From NCBI GenBank assembly GCA_048201935.1, contig DBFBGR010000013.1, positions 1-64,000 on the forward strand: DNA of 64,000 nt. Direction: 5' to 3'. The translations under genes were made by a program, and so were the position numbers. Each line of letters starts with the position of its first letter. Positions within the stretch are counted from its first letter, which is position 1. A model generated the notes under the pieces. That model was not told the DNA's origin and searched no databases. It saw only the letters and a program-made list of their open reading frames with translations. The stretch comes from MGBC124762 sp048201935 (lineage in GTDB: Bacteria > Bacillota > Clostridia > Oscillospirales > Oscillospiraceae). Positions 26,856 to 34,044 of the stretch are shown piece after piece.

Positions 26856-28946
26856 TCAGTCGTCGTTGAGATAATAGGGCTTCATCAGGCTGGGCTGCTC
26901 GGTGGAGTCCTTTTGGTGGTCGGACTTGGGGGCCTCCATGGGACCCCGGGCCCGGCGGGCCTTGGCCTGCTCCCGGATGCGTTGCTTGCGCTCATCCAGG
27001 GAGCCCGCGGCGGCCTTTTTACCAAAGAGGCCACGCTTTTCCGGCTTGGGGGCCGGAGGAGTGGGCTTTTGCTGGGCGGGCTTGGCAGGTTGAGGGGCCT
27101 TGGGCTGGGTGGCGGGCTTTTGTGCGGGCCTGGGCTGAGCGGGCATGGGTTTGCGCTTTGATGTCACGCTCGGATTGGGCGCGCGTTTCGCCGGTTCTTT
27201 CGCCACCCTTGGCAAAATGCCGCTCTCGCTGGCGCGTTCGCCTGTTTTTGCCGTGCGGTCGGCTCCAAGCCCGGCGGCGCGCCTATCCTCGCGCTTCGAG
27301 GATAAGAGCCTGGCGGTGGCGTCCATGACGGTATCTCCCTCCAGCGCGCCACCGTAGCCCCGCTGGGCCTGGATGCGCCGCTCCTCGGCCATCCACTTCT
27401 CAAAGGCCGCTTGGTCCACACCCTTGGGGGCCACGGCGGTGAGGGCCTCGTCCAGGCTTTTGCTGGCCTTGTAGCCCGCCGCCTGACGCTTCTGGCCGGG
27501 GGTGCGCTGGTCGGCGGCGGGACGGGGCTTGCTCGGCTGGCGCTTCTTGTCACGCTCGCTCTGGGCGGCGCGTGGAGACTCACGCTTTGATGTCACGCTC
27601 GCGTTGGGCCCATGGCCGCTCCCGCTTCCCGGCTGCGCGGCCAAAATGCCGCTCAGGGCTTTGCCCTTCGCCTGTTTTTGGCCTGTCGCCGGTCCATCGG
27701 TCGCTATGGACCTACGCTCGCGCTTCGCTTTCCTCTCCCGGGCAGCCTGCCTTGCTTCGGCGTCCTCGGGGTTGATGATCTTGCCGTTTTTGTCCCGCTT
27801 GGGGGGCTCAAAATCGGTCATGGGCCAGGGGTGGTCCTCTACCACGGGGATCTTCCGGCCCAGCAGCCGCTCGATGGCCTTGAGCTCATCCTTCTCGCTG
27901 ATGTCGCAAAAGCTGATGGCGGTGCCGCCGTGGCCCGCCCGGCCGGTGCGGCCGATGCGGTGGACGTAGGTCTCGGGCACGTCGGGGAGGTTGTAGTTGA
28001 ACACGTGGCTCAGCTCCTCAATGTCAATGCCCCGGGCGGCGATGTCGGTGGCGGCCAGGACCTTGACCTTGCCCGACTTGAAGTCGGAAAGGGCCTGGAC
28101 CCGGGCGGTCTGGGACTTGTTGCCGTGGATGGCGGCGGCGGTGACGCCCGCTTTGATGAGGTCGGAGGCGATCTTGTTGGCCCCGTGCTTGGTCCGGGAG
28201 AAGACAAGGGCGTTCTTCACGCCGCTCTGGCCCACCAGATGGGCCAGTAGCTTAGACTTGTTGGGCTTATCCACGAAGTAAAGGCTCTGGGCGATGACCT
28301 CTACCGGGGAGGACACCGGAGTCACGGTGACCTTGGCCGGGTCGTGGAGCAGCGCGTCCACCAGGGACTGGACCTCGGGGGGCATGGTGGCGGAGAAGAA
28401 AAGGGTCTGCTTTTTCTCCGGCAGCACCTTCAGTACCCGGCGCACATCGTGGATGAAGCCCATGTCCAGCATCCGGTCGGCCTCGTCCAGGACGAAAATT
28501 TCGATGTGGCTGAGGTCCAAAAGCCCCTGGCCGTGGAGGTCCAGCAGCCGCCCGGGGGTGGCCACCAGGATGTCCAGGCCCCGGTTGATCTTGTCCACCT
28601 GGGGCTGCTGGCCCACGCCGCCGAAGATGACGGCGCTCTTCAGGGGCAGATTGCGGCCATACTGCTCAAAGCTCTCTTGGATCTGCAGGGCCAGCTCCCG
28701 AGTGGGGGTGAGGATGAGACTGCGGATGACCCGCTTGCCCTCCCGGGGCGAGGCGGCCAGCCGCTGTAGGATGGGAGTGGCGAAGGCGCAGGTCTTGCCC
28801 GTGCCGGTCTGGGCGATGCCCAGCACGTCCCGGCCCACAAGGGCCGGGGGGATGGCGCCCGATTGGATGGGGGTGGGCGTCTCGTACCCCTGGGCCTCCA
28901 GCGCCTTTAAGATGGCGCTGTTCAGGCCCAACTGTTTGAAATTCAT
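26856..28946 (-). CDS. DEAD-box RNA helicase with repeat-bearing C-terminal tail
   Basis: 696 residues; ATG at 28946 after AAAGGAA. The helicase core (about 1-375) is complete: Q motif (TPTPIQ), Walker A AQTGTGKT, PTRELALQ, VLDEADRML, SAT, ATDIAARGIDIE and HRIGRTGR. It resembles CshA/DeaD-type cold-shock and ribosome-assembly helicases. The remaining ~300 residues are a basic, low-complexity tail (Lys, Arg, Ala, Pro, Gln). Two segments, about 407-455 and 550-599, are translations of a repeat also found between rplI and dnaB; both begin KRE-(D)RR, contain SGIL and end SVTSKR. The final part is rich in AQPRPAQKPATQPKAPQPAK-type residues. Confidence 0.92.
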   Translation of the reverse strand: MNFKQLGLNSAILKALEAQGYETPTPIQSGAIPPALVGRDVLGIAQTGTGKTCAFATPILQRLAASPREGKRVIRSLILTPTRELALQIQESFEQYGRNLPLKSAVIFGGVGQQPQVDKINRGLDILVATPGRLLDLHGQGLLDLSHIEIFVLDEADRMLDMGFIHDVRRVLKVLPEKKQTLFFSATMPPEVQSLVDALLHDPAKVTVTPVSSPVEVIAQSLYFVDKPNKSKLLAHLVGQSGVKNALVFSRTKHGANKIASDLIKAGVTAAAIHGNKSQTARVQALSDFKSGKVKVLAATDIAARGIDIEELSHVFNYNLPDVPETYVHRIGRTGRAGHGGTAISFCDISEKDELKAIERLLGRKIPVVEDHPWPMTDFEPPKRDKNGKIINPEDAEARQAARERKAKRERRSIATDGPATGQKQAKGKALSGILAAQPGSGSGHGPNASVTSKRESPRAAQSERDKKRQPSKPRPAADQRTPGQKRQAAGYKASKSLDEALTAVAPKGVDQAAFEKWMAEERRIQAQRGYGGALEGDTVMDATARLLSSKREDRRAAGLGADRTAKTGERASESGILPRVAKEPAKRAPNPSVTSKRKPMPAQPRPAQKPATQPKAPQPAKPAQQKPTPPAPKPEKRGLFGKKAAAGSLDERKQRIREQAKARRARGPMEAPKSDHQKDSTEQPSLMKPYYLNDD
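27151..27298 (-). repeat. Structured repeat, copy C (inside the helicase gene)
   Basis: Read on the minus strand it starts AAGCGCGAGGATAGG, has the core GGCAAAA...TTTTGCC with an inner CGC-GCCA-GCG hairpin, and ends CCGAGCGTGACATCAAAGCG. It is the most diverged of the three copies. Its left end lies in a further palindrome (TATCCTC/GAGGATA). It is in frame with the helicase gene. Confidence 0.8.
27541..27562 (-). repeat. Solo end motif of the structured repeat
   Basis: GCGAGCGTGACAAGAAGCG on the minus strand repeats the right-end motif of copy B (GCGAGCGTGACATCAAAGCG) again about 40 bp further on. It suggests a partial second element or a duplicated end. Confidence 0.5.
27581..27726 (-). repeat. 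Structured repeat, copy B (inside the helicase gene)
   Basis: On the minus strand it starts AAGCGCGAGCGTAGG, then CCGATGGA, ACAGGCCAAAAACAGG, the inner hairpin AGGGC-AAA-GCCCT, GAGCGGCATTTTGGCC, and it ends GCGAGCGTGACATCAAAGCG. It is closely similar to copy A at 7789-7924 and in the same frame as copy C, encoding KRERRSIATDG through ASVTSKRE. Confidence 0.85.
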
Positions 28947-28986
28947 AACACCGTTCCTTTGAAAGATTTCGCTCCCGAAACGCGGC

Positions 28987-29886
28987 TCAGGACAGCCGCA
29001 CGACCAGCGTGCCGTCCGGGAGCAGGACGGTACAGTCGGTGGCGGGGAAGGTCCCCAGGGCCTGGGCCTGGGGAAGCTGGGCATAGGGGTCCCGGTCTGT
29101 GACCAGGTTGATGGGGTAGCTCAATACCTGCTTAAAATAGGCCTCGTAGGAGCCGTAGTAGGTGACCGAAAAGTAGCCCCAAAGTCCGGTGCCGTCCAGC
29201 TCGTCCAGGCCCGGCCGCTCCATGGCCAGGTCCGAGCTGCCCAGCTCGCCGATCAACGTCGCCAGGGCCCGCAGGCCCCGGACCACGGTGGCCTTCCAGC
29301 TCCAGGTCTCTCGCAGGCAATCCCCCGCCAGTACCACCAGCATAAGGAAGGCGGCGGCCTGGATATAGCTGGGGTAGAGGGCCAAGGAGGCGCAGAGAAG
29401 GACCATGGCGGGGAGAAAGCCCCAGGTCCAGCGCTGCCACAGCCAGACCGCGCCCACCGCGCATAACAGCGCCAGCATATAGATATCCGACCAGGGCAGA
29501 TAGGAGGCGTTGGACAGGGTGAGAGAGGCGCTGGTGGCCATAAGTCCGGCGGTGAGCGCCACCGCCCAGGGCCGCTCCAGGCGCAAGAGCCGGCACACCA
29601 GCCAAACCGCCAAAGACAAAAAGCTCAGCGTCAACAGACCCACCCAGGCGGGGGCCACCAACTGCCCCCGGATACGGGCGTAGACCGGCATGAGGAACCG
29701 GCCAAGCTGGATCTGCCACATATCGTCATTTTGAAAGACCATAGTGGCGTCGTGGGCAAAGTCCAGCCGGAAGAAGCGAAAGCCGTGGGCCGCCAGACCG
29801 AAGAGGAAGGTGAAGACCGCCGCCTGGGGCAGTCCGCGCAGCCGGGTCTTTGACGAGGTCGTGGGGTCAAGCTTGACGGCGTTCAT
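28987..29886 (-). CDS. GtrII-like membrane glucosyltransferase, apparently internally shortened
   Basis: 299 residues; the ATG overlaps the aroK stop (ATGA). The N-terminal 200 residues hold about six membrane helices and the pattern HDATMVFQNDDMWQIQLGRF, reminiscent of the GtrII (PF14264-type) O-antigen glucosyltransferases. From about residue 215 it changes abruptly to a soluble part (GELGSSDLAMERPGLDELDG and GYFSVTYYGSYEAYFKQVL) that resembles the C-terminal extracellular end of such proteins. Family members are usually 450-600 residues, so several central helices seem to be missing in frame. No stop or frameshift is visible. It may be functional or decaying; it lies between aroK and the helicase gene. 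Confidence 0.6.
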   Translation of the reverse strand: MNAVKLDPTTSSKTRLRGLPQAAVFTFLFGLAAHGFRFFRLDFAHDATMVFQNDDMWQIQLGRFLMPVYARIRGQLVAPAWVGLLTLSFLSLAVWLVCRLLRLERPWAVALTAGLMATSASLTLSNASYLPWSDIYMLALLCAVGAVWLWQRWTWGFLPAMVLLCASLALYPSYIQAAAFLMLVVLAGDCLRETWSWKATVVRGLRALATLIGELGSSDLAMERPGLDELDGTGLWGYFSVTYYGSYEAYFKQVLSYPINLVTDRDPYAQLPQAQALGTFPATDCTVLLPDGTLVVRLS

Positions 29887-30389
29887 CGGATCTCTCCCAT
29901 AGCGGCCCGGACCGCCGCCAGCGTGGCGGAGAGGTCCTGGTCGTCGGTCACATCCACGCATACGTCGGCCCAGCGCTCGTAGAGGGGAGCGCGCTGGTCG
30001 TACACGTCACGGAGGCTCTGGCCCGGGGCGAAGGCGATGCCCCGGCTGGCTAGGTTGGTGACCCGCTTTTCCAGCGTGGGGTAGCCAAGGCGCAGATAGA
30101 CCACCCGTCCCAGGGACTTCAAATGCTCCATAGCGCCCGGGCGCAGCACGCAGCTACCCCCGGGGGCGATGACGCTTTTGCGGCAGTCAATGGAGCGGAT
30201 GGCCCGCTCCTCCATGTCCAAAAAGGCATCCACGCCGTGCTTGTCCAACAGCTCCTGGAGCAGCGCGCCCTCCCGGGCCTGAATGAGCAGGTCGGCGTCC
30301 ACAAAGCCATAGCCCAGGGCCTTGGCCAGCACCACGCCCACGGAGCTTTTGCCCGAGCCGGGCATCCCGATGAGGGTCAAGTCGTCCAT
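29883..30389 (-). CDS. aroK: Shikimate kinase
   Basis: 168 residues. Walker A is GMPGSGKSS (8-16), followed by DADLLIQ, ERAIRSI, the GGSCVL loop and RxPLYERWAD-type lid (here RAPLYERWADV). It phosphorylates shikimate in the chorismate pathway. The ribosome site GGGAGGG is 11 bases before the ATG, directly behind the rpsT terminator. It heads a transcript with the GtrII-like gene and possibly the helicase gene. No other aro gene is in the window. Confidence 0.92.
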   Translation of the reverse strand: MDDLTLIGMPGSGKSSVGVVLAKALGYGFVDADLLIQAREGALLQELLDKHGVDAFLDMEERAIRSIDCRKSVIAPGGSCVLRPGAMEHLKSLGRVVYLRLGYPTLEKRVTNLASRGIAFAPGQSLRDVYDQRAPLYERWADVCVDVTDDQDLSATLAAVRAAMGEIR

Positions 30390-30414
30390 GGCCTAGGGTT
30401 CCCTCCCGATTATA

Positions 30415-30441
30415 AAAAAACCGTCTGCTTGGTGCAGACGG
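30415..30441 (-). terminator. Terminator of rpsT
   Basis: Minus strand CCGTCTGC and GCAGACGG around ACCAA, followed by TTTTTT. Confidence 0.85.
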
Positions 30442-30456
30442 CTCTTTTACCCAAAA

Positions 30457-30723
30457 TCAACCCTCCAGCTTGTTGAGCCGCAGAGTGAGGCCGCTCTTCT
30501 TCCGGGCCGCGTTGTTGCGGTGGATGAGCCCGTGGGCGGCAGCCTTGTCCACAGCCTTGACGGCCACGGCGTAGGCGGTCTTGGCCTCGGCCTTGTCGCC
30601 GGCCTCTACAGCGGTGGCAAAACGCTTCATGTCGGTGCGCAGAGCGGACCGGGCGGCCTTGTTCCGGGCGGCCTTGGTCTCGTTGACCAGCACGCGCTTC
30701 TTGGCGGATTTGATATTCGGCAT
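30457..30723 (-). CDS. rpsT: 30S ribosomal protein S20
   Basis: 88 residues starting MPNIKSAKKRVLVNETK, ATG after AGGAGGTG. Typical three-helix S20 with the HGLIHRNNAARKKSGLT end. It has its own promoter and terminator. gpr, its frequent Firmicutes neighbour, is close by and divergent. Confidence 0.97.
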   Translation of the reverse strand: MPNIKSAKKRVLVNETKAARNKAARSALRTDMKRFATAVEAGDKAEAKTAYAVAVKAVDKAAAHGLIHRNNAARKKSGLTLRLNKLEG

Positions 30724-30787
30724 ACAAACACCTCCTGACATATGCCAAACTGAGGGCAGGATCACAATCGCATCATAGCAGAAATGT

Positions 30788-30816
30788 ATTTTAGCATCTT
30801 CTGCCGGGAAATGCAA
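30788..30816 (-). promoter_or_regulatory. sigma-A type promoter of rpsT
   Basis: Minus strand TTGCAT, 17 bp, TAAAAT, leaving a leader of about 57 bases before rpsT. Confidence 0.7.
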
Positions 30817-30860
30817 GTCTTTTTTTCAAAAAAATGGCTAAAAATACAGCGGACCCGGCC

Positions 30861-31790
30861 CTATCTTTTGATGGACATGGCCATGCGGCGGTAGGTGTGG
30901 CGCACGCCCCGGATGGCGGCGGAATAGGCGGTGATGTTCTCCGGGGCGGCGATGCCGGTGAAGCCGGAGTCGCCGATGTGGTGGAGGTCGGCCCCGGCCA
31001 TCTTACACATCAAAGCCATGCGGCGGATGGTGTCCACGTCCGCCCCCTCCTGGGAGGTGCCGATGGCGGTGAGGGCCAGCTTGCCCAGGCTATGGGTGTG
31101 GCAGATGAGGTCACGGATATACTCCATGGTGAGCCCGGGGACGGTGCCCGGAGCGGGCAGGAGGATGATGTCCGCCCCGGCGGCGGCAAAGGCGTCGATG
31201 TCGGCCTTGGTAATGATGGACTCTCCGGCCTCGGTGAGGGAGCCCGAGGCGTGCATCTTGCCCGCGCAGAGGATGACCCGGTCCCCGATGGCGGCCTTAT
31301 AGGCGCTCAAAGTGTCGGTGATGGCCCGGTTGGTGACCCCCACGCCGGGGTTGCCGGTGAGGACGATGAGGTCCACCCCCATGTCGGCGGCCTTGACGCC
31401 GTTTTCCACCGTGGCCGCCCGGCCCGGGGTCAGGTCCCACATGTTGGTGTCCACCGCCGAGGCGTGGCCCTGCTCCACAGGCTCCAGGTTGATGCCCACC
31501 ACCCGACCGGTGAGCCGCTTGACGGTGCGGATGACCTCCTGGGGCGGGGTATCTGCGGGCAGGCCCTGGACCACGGGGTCCAGCACGTCGAAGATGTTCA
31601 GCAGCAGCACGTCGCCCCCCAACGAGGCGGCCAGCTCGGCATTAGACACGTCGCCCACCAGGGGCGTAAATACGCCGATGGTCTCGCACACCAGCACCCG
31701 GCCCTCGCTGGCGGCCATAGCGAAGAGGAGCTCGTCCTTCCCCATTCCCTCCAGATCCGACGCGGTGCAGTCCAAAAGCCGTTTTGCCAT
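30861..31790 (-). CDS. Predicted TIM-barrel-like protein of unknown function (DUF7916-like)
   Basis: 309 residues; ATG at 31790 after AAGGAGGA. The sequence shows repeated beta-alpha units: GGDVLLLNIFDVLDP, GVDLIVLTGNPGVGVTN, GDRVILCAGKMHASG, GADIILLPAPGTVPG and KLALTAIGTSQEGAD, ending with HIGDSGFTGIAAPENI. These suggest a (beta/alpha)8 barrel with phosphate-binding loops, somewhat like PEP mutase or HisA/TrpA-like folds. I recall similar proteins annotated as DUF7916 or wrongly as haloacid dehalogenase-like. It sits alone, divergent from gpr, with its own promoter. I cannot name its substrate. Confidence 0.6.
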   Translation of the reverse strand: MAKRLLDCTASDLEGMGKDELLFAMAASEGRVLVCETIGVFTPLVGDVSNAELAASLGGDVLLLNIFDVLDPVVQGLPADTPPQEVIRTVKRLTGRVVGINLEPVEQGHASAVDTNMWDLTPGRAATVENGVKAADMGVDLIVLTGNPGVGVTNRAITDTLSAYKAAIGDRVILCAGKMHASGSLTEAGESIITKADIDAFAAAGADIILLPAPGTVPGLTMEYIRDLICHTHSLGKLALTAIGTSQEGADVDTIRRMALMCKMAGADLHHIGDSGFTGIAAPENITAYSAAIRGVRHTYRRMAMSIKR

Positions 31791-31821
31791 GGCAAGCATC
31801 CTCCTTGATTTTTGTAAAAAC

Positions 31822-31850
31822 ATTTTACCATCTTTTTATATGCCCCGCAA
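31822..31850 (-). promoter_or_regulatory. sigma-A type promoter of the TIM-barrel-like gene
   Basis: Minus strand TTGCGG, 17 bp, TAAAAT, about 32 bp before the start. Confidence 0.6.
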
Positions 31851-31885
31851 GTGGGTATGCTAATCCCGCAAAGGAGGCTGAGGGC

Positions 31886-32692
31886 ATGGAAAAAGGACGT
31901 ACAGACCTGGCGGTGGAGACGGTGGGCGCGCTCACCGAGGCCCAGGGCATTTTTCGTGAGGAGCGTGCGGTGGAGGATATCCCGGTGACGGCGGTGGAGG
32001 TGCGCACCCAGGGGGCGGCGGAGCGTCTGGGCAAACCGGTGGGGCGGTATGTGACGCTGGACCTGGGCCCGGTGGAGCGCCGGGAGGACGCGGCCTTTCG
32101 CCGCTCGGCCCAGGTGCTGGCGGGGGAGATGGCAAAGCTCTTGCCCCAGGAGGGCACGGTGCTGGTGGTGGGCCTTGGCAACCGGGCCATGACCCCGGAC
32201 CGGCTGGGGCCGCTGTGCTGCGACCATCTGTTGGTGACCCACCATCTGGTCCGTCGGGCACCGGAGCAGTTCGGAAGCTTTCGGGCGGTGGCGGCGCTGA
32301 CCCCCGGGGTGCTGGGCTCCACCGGCGTGGAGAGCGCCGACGTGGCCGCGGCGGTGTGCGCCGCGGTGGAGCCCGCCTGTGTGGTGGCGGTGGACGCGCT
32401 GGCGGCCCAGGGCCTGGACCGGCTGTGCGCCACGGTGCAGCTCTCCGACACCGGCATCGCCCCGGGCTCCGGGGTGGGTAATCACCGGCTGGGCTTGACC
32501 GAGGAGAGCCTTGGGGTGCCCGTCATCGCCCTTGGGGTGCCCACCGTGGCCGACGGCGGCGACGGCTTTTTCGTCACGCCCCGGGACATCGACGCCAAGG
32601 TGGCCCAGTGCGCCAAGCTCATGGCGGCGGCGCTGAACCTAGCGCTCCAGCCGGGGCTGACCCTGGAGGATCTGGCGGCCCTCACCGAGTGA
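31886..32692 (+). CDS. gpr: GPR germination endopeptidase
   Basis: 268 residues from the ATG after AAAGGAGG. It starts MEKGRTDLAVETVGAL and contains VLVVGLGNRAMTPDRLGP, TPGVLGSTGVESADVA, VVAVDALAAQGLDRL and SDTGIAPGSGVGNHR, all hallmarks of the GPR aspartic-type protease that degrades small acid-soluble spore proteins at germination. A substrate, the SASP gene at 61221, is in this window. The propeptide (about 7-15 residues removed by autoprocessing) is included. No clear sigma-A promoter precedes it. Confidence 0.95.
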   Translation: MEKGRTDLAVETVGALTEAQGIFREERAVEDIPVTAVEVRTQGAAERLGKPVGRYVTLDLGPVERREDAAFRRSAQVLAGEMAKLLPQEGTVLVVGLGNRAMTPDRLGPLCCDHLLVTHHLVRRAPEQFGSFRAVAALTPGVLGSTGVESADVAAAVCAAVEPACVVAVDALAAQGLDRLCATVQLSDTGIAPGSGVGNHRLGLTEESLGVPVIALGVPTVADGGDGFFVTPRDIDAKVAQCAKLMAAALNLALQPGLTLEDLAALTE

Positions 32693-32700
32693 GCTGGGCC

Positions 32701-32729
32701 TTGCTATTTGTGGCGTAAGGGAGTATAAT
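32701..32729 (+). promoter_or_regulatory. sigma-A type promoter of the ATP-grasp/asnB/flippase operon
   Basis: TTGCTA, 17 bp, TATAAT, 40 bp before the TTG start at 32769. Confidence 0.75.
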
Positions 32730-32768
32730 ATCTGTAACTATAGTTCTTTTTGGGAGGGCGCGGTCAGC

Positions 32769-34031
32769 TTGGATACCAAAGAAATCGACTTTTTACCCGT
32801 CATTTTAGGCGGCGATATCACCACCTATTCCCTGGCTAGGAGCTTTCATGAGGAATACGGGGTGAAGTCCCTGGCGGTGAGCATGCGTAAGAGCATGATG
32901 GTCTCCCGCTCCAGCATCATCGAGAACGTCATCGTCCCCGACATGGACGCCCCGGACAGGTTTGTGGAGCGGCTGATCGAGATCGCCCAGGCGAGGGCGG
33001 GGAAAAAGCTCTTGTTGATGGCCTGCGGGGACTGGTATGTGCGCATGATCGTGGAAAACCGGGCCGCCTTGGAGCCCTACTACATCATCCCCTACATCGG
33101 GGAGGAGCTTTTGAACCGTCTGGTGCTCAAGGATAGCTTCTACGCCATCTGCGACGAGGTGGGGGTGCCCTATCCCAAGACCTTCGTCTACGACTGCAAG
33201 AACCCCCAGCCCCTGGAGCTGGACTTCGACTACCCCGTCATCGCCAAGCCCGCCTCCTCGGCGGCCTACCACTACGCCCAGTTCGAGGGCAAGAAAAAGG
33301 TCTTTCGCATGAACTCCGAGGAAGAGTTGACGGCCATGCTGGATAAGCTTCGCGCCTCAGGCTACGACTACAAATTCCTCATCCAGGACACCATCCCGGG
33401 CCTGGATTACAACATGCGTATCCTGACGGTCTACTGCGACCGAAACGGCAAGTGCCGCTTCTTCTCCAGCGGCCACTGCCTGCTGGAGGACAACGCCGCC
33501 ATGGGGGTTGGCAACCCGGTGGCCATTTTGAACGACGTGAATCGCGAGATCATGGACCACGCCCAGCGGCTGCTGGAGCACGTGGGCTACACCGGCTTTG
33601 CCAACTTCGACATCAAGTACGACGAGCGCGACGGCTCCTTCCGCTTCTTCGAGATCAACACCCGCCTGGGCCGGAGCAACTTCTACATCACCGGCTCGGG
33701 CTTCAACGCCGTGAAGTGGATCGTGGACGACCTCATCTACGAAAAGGACTTCGAGGGAGAGGTCATCGCCGATAATGAAGAGAGCCTCTACACCGTGGTC
33801 CCCAAGGATGTGCTGATGGACTACATCAAGGACGACGCCCTGCGTGAGCGGGTGCGGGAGCTCTACGCCAAGGGGGGCAACCCCTCTGGCGTGTGGGCCG
33901 CCTTGAACCCGGTGGTCCAGCGCACAAGCTGCATCCACGACCCGCTGGCCTACGCCGGGGAGAAGAATTTCCTCCGGCGGCTCTATCCGGCCTATTTTAT
34001 GACCAAGCAGCGCAAGAAATTCAAGGCGTAA
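32769..34031 (+). CDS. ATP-grasp ligase resembling D-aspartate ligase
   Basis: 420 residues from a TTG start (GGGAGGG ten bases before). An N-terminal preATP-grasp part (FLPVILGGDITTYSLARSF) is followed by the ATP-grasp core (DYPVIAKPASSAAYHYAQFE, FLIQDTIPGLDYNMRIL, GYTGFANFDIKYD, FFEINTRLGRSNF with metal-binding Glu and Asn). The whole layout, including the MACGD and IPYIGEELLNRLVLKDSFY segments, resembles the Enterococcus faecium D-aspartate ligase Asl, which adds D-Asp to the lysine of peptidoglycan precursors. The next gene encodes an asparagine synthetase, as in D-Asp/D-Asn cross-bridge bacteria. The substrate is inferred, not shown. Confidence 0.7.
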   Translation: MDTKEIDFLPVILGGDITTYSLARSFHEEYGVKSLAVSMRKSMMVSRSSIIENVIVPDMDAPDRFVERLIEIAQARAGKKLLLMACGDWYVRMIVENRAALEPYYIIPYIGEELLNRLVLKDSFYAICDEVGVPYPKTFVYDCKNPQPLELDFDYPVIAKPASSAAYHYAQFEGKKKVFRMNSEEELTAMLDKLRASGYDYKFLIQDTIPGLDYNMRILTVYCDRNGKCRFFSSGHCLLEDNAAMGVGNPVAILNDVNREIMDHAQRLLEHVGYTGFANFDIKYDERDGSFRFFEINTRLGRSNFYITGSGFNAVKWIVDDLIYEKDFEGEVIADNEESLYTVVPKDVLMDYIKDDALRERVRELYAKGGNPSGVWAALNPVVQRTSCIHDPLAYAGEKNFLRRLYPAYFMTKQRKKFKA

Positions 34032-34044
34032 GGAGGAGACGGCC

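Noticed and set aside
30409..30414. TATAAT right after the rpsT terminator as an aroK promoter
   Set aside because: There is no acceptable -35 at 16-18 bp, and the transcript would start inside the aroK ribosome binding site.
31856..31862. TATGCTA as a sigma-G -10 for gpr
   Set aside because: The first base differs from CATACTA, no -35 fits, and the start point would fall directly at the ribosome site.
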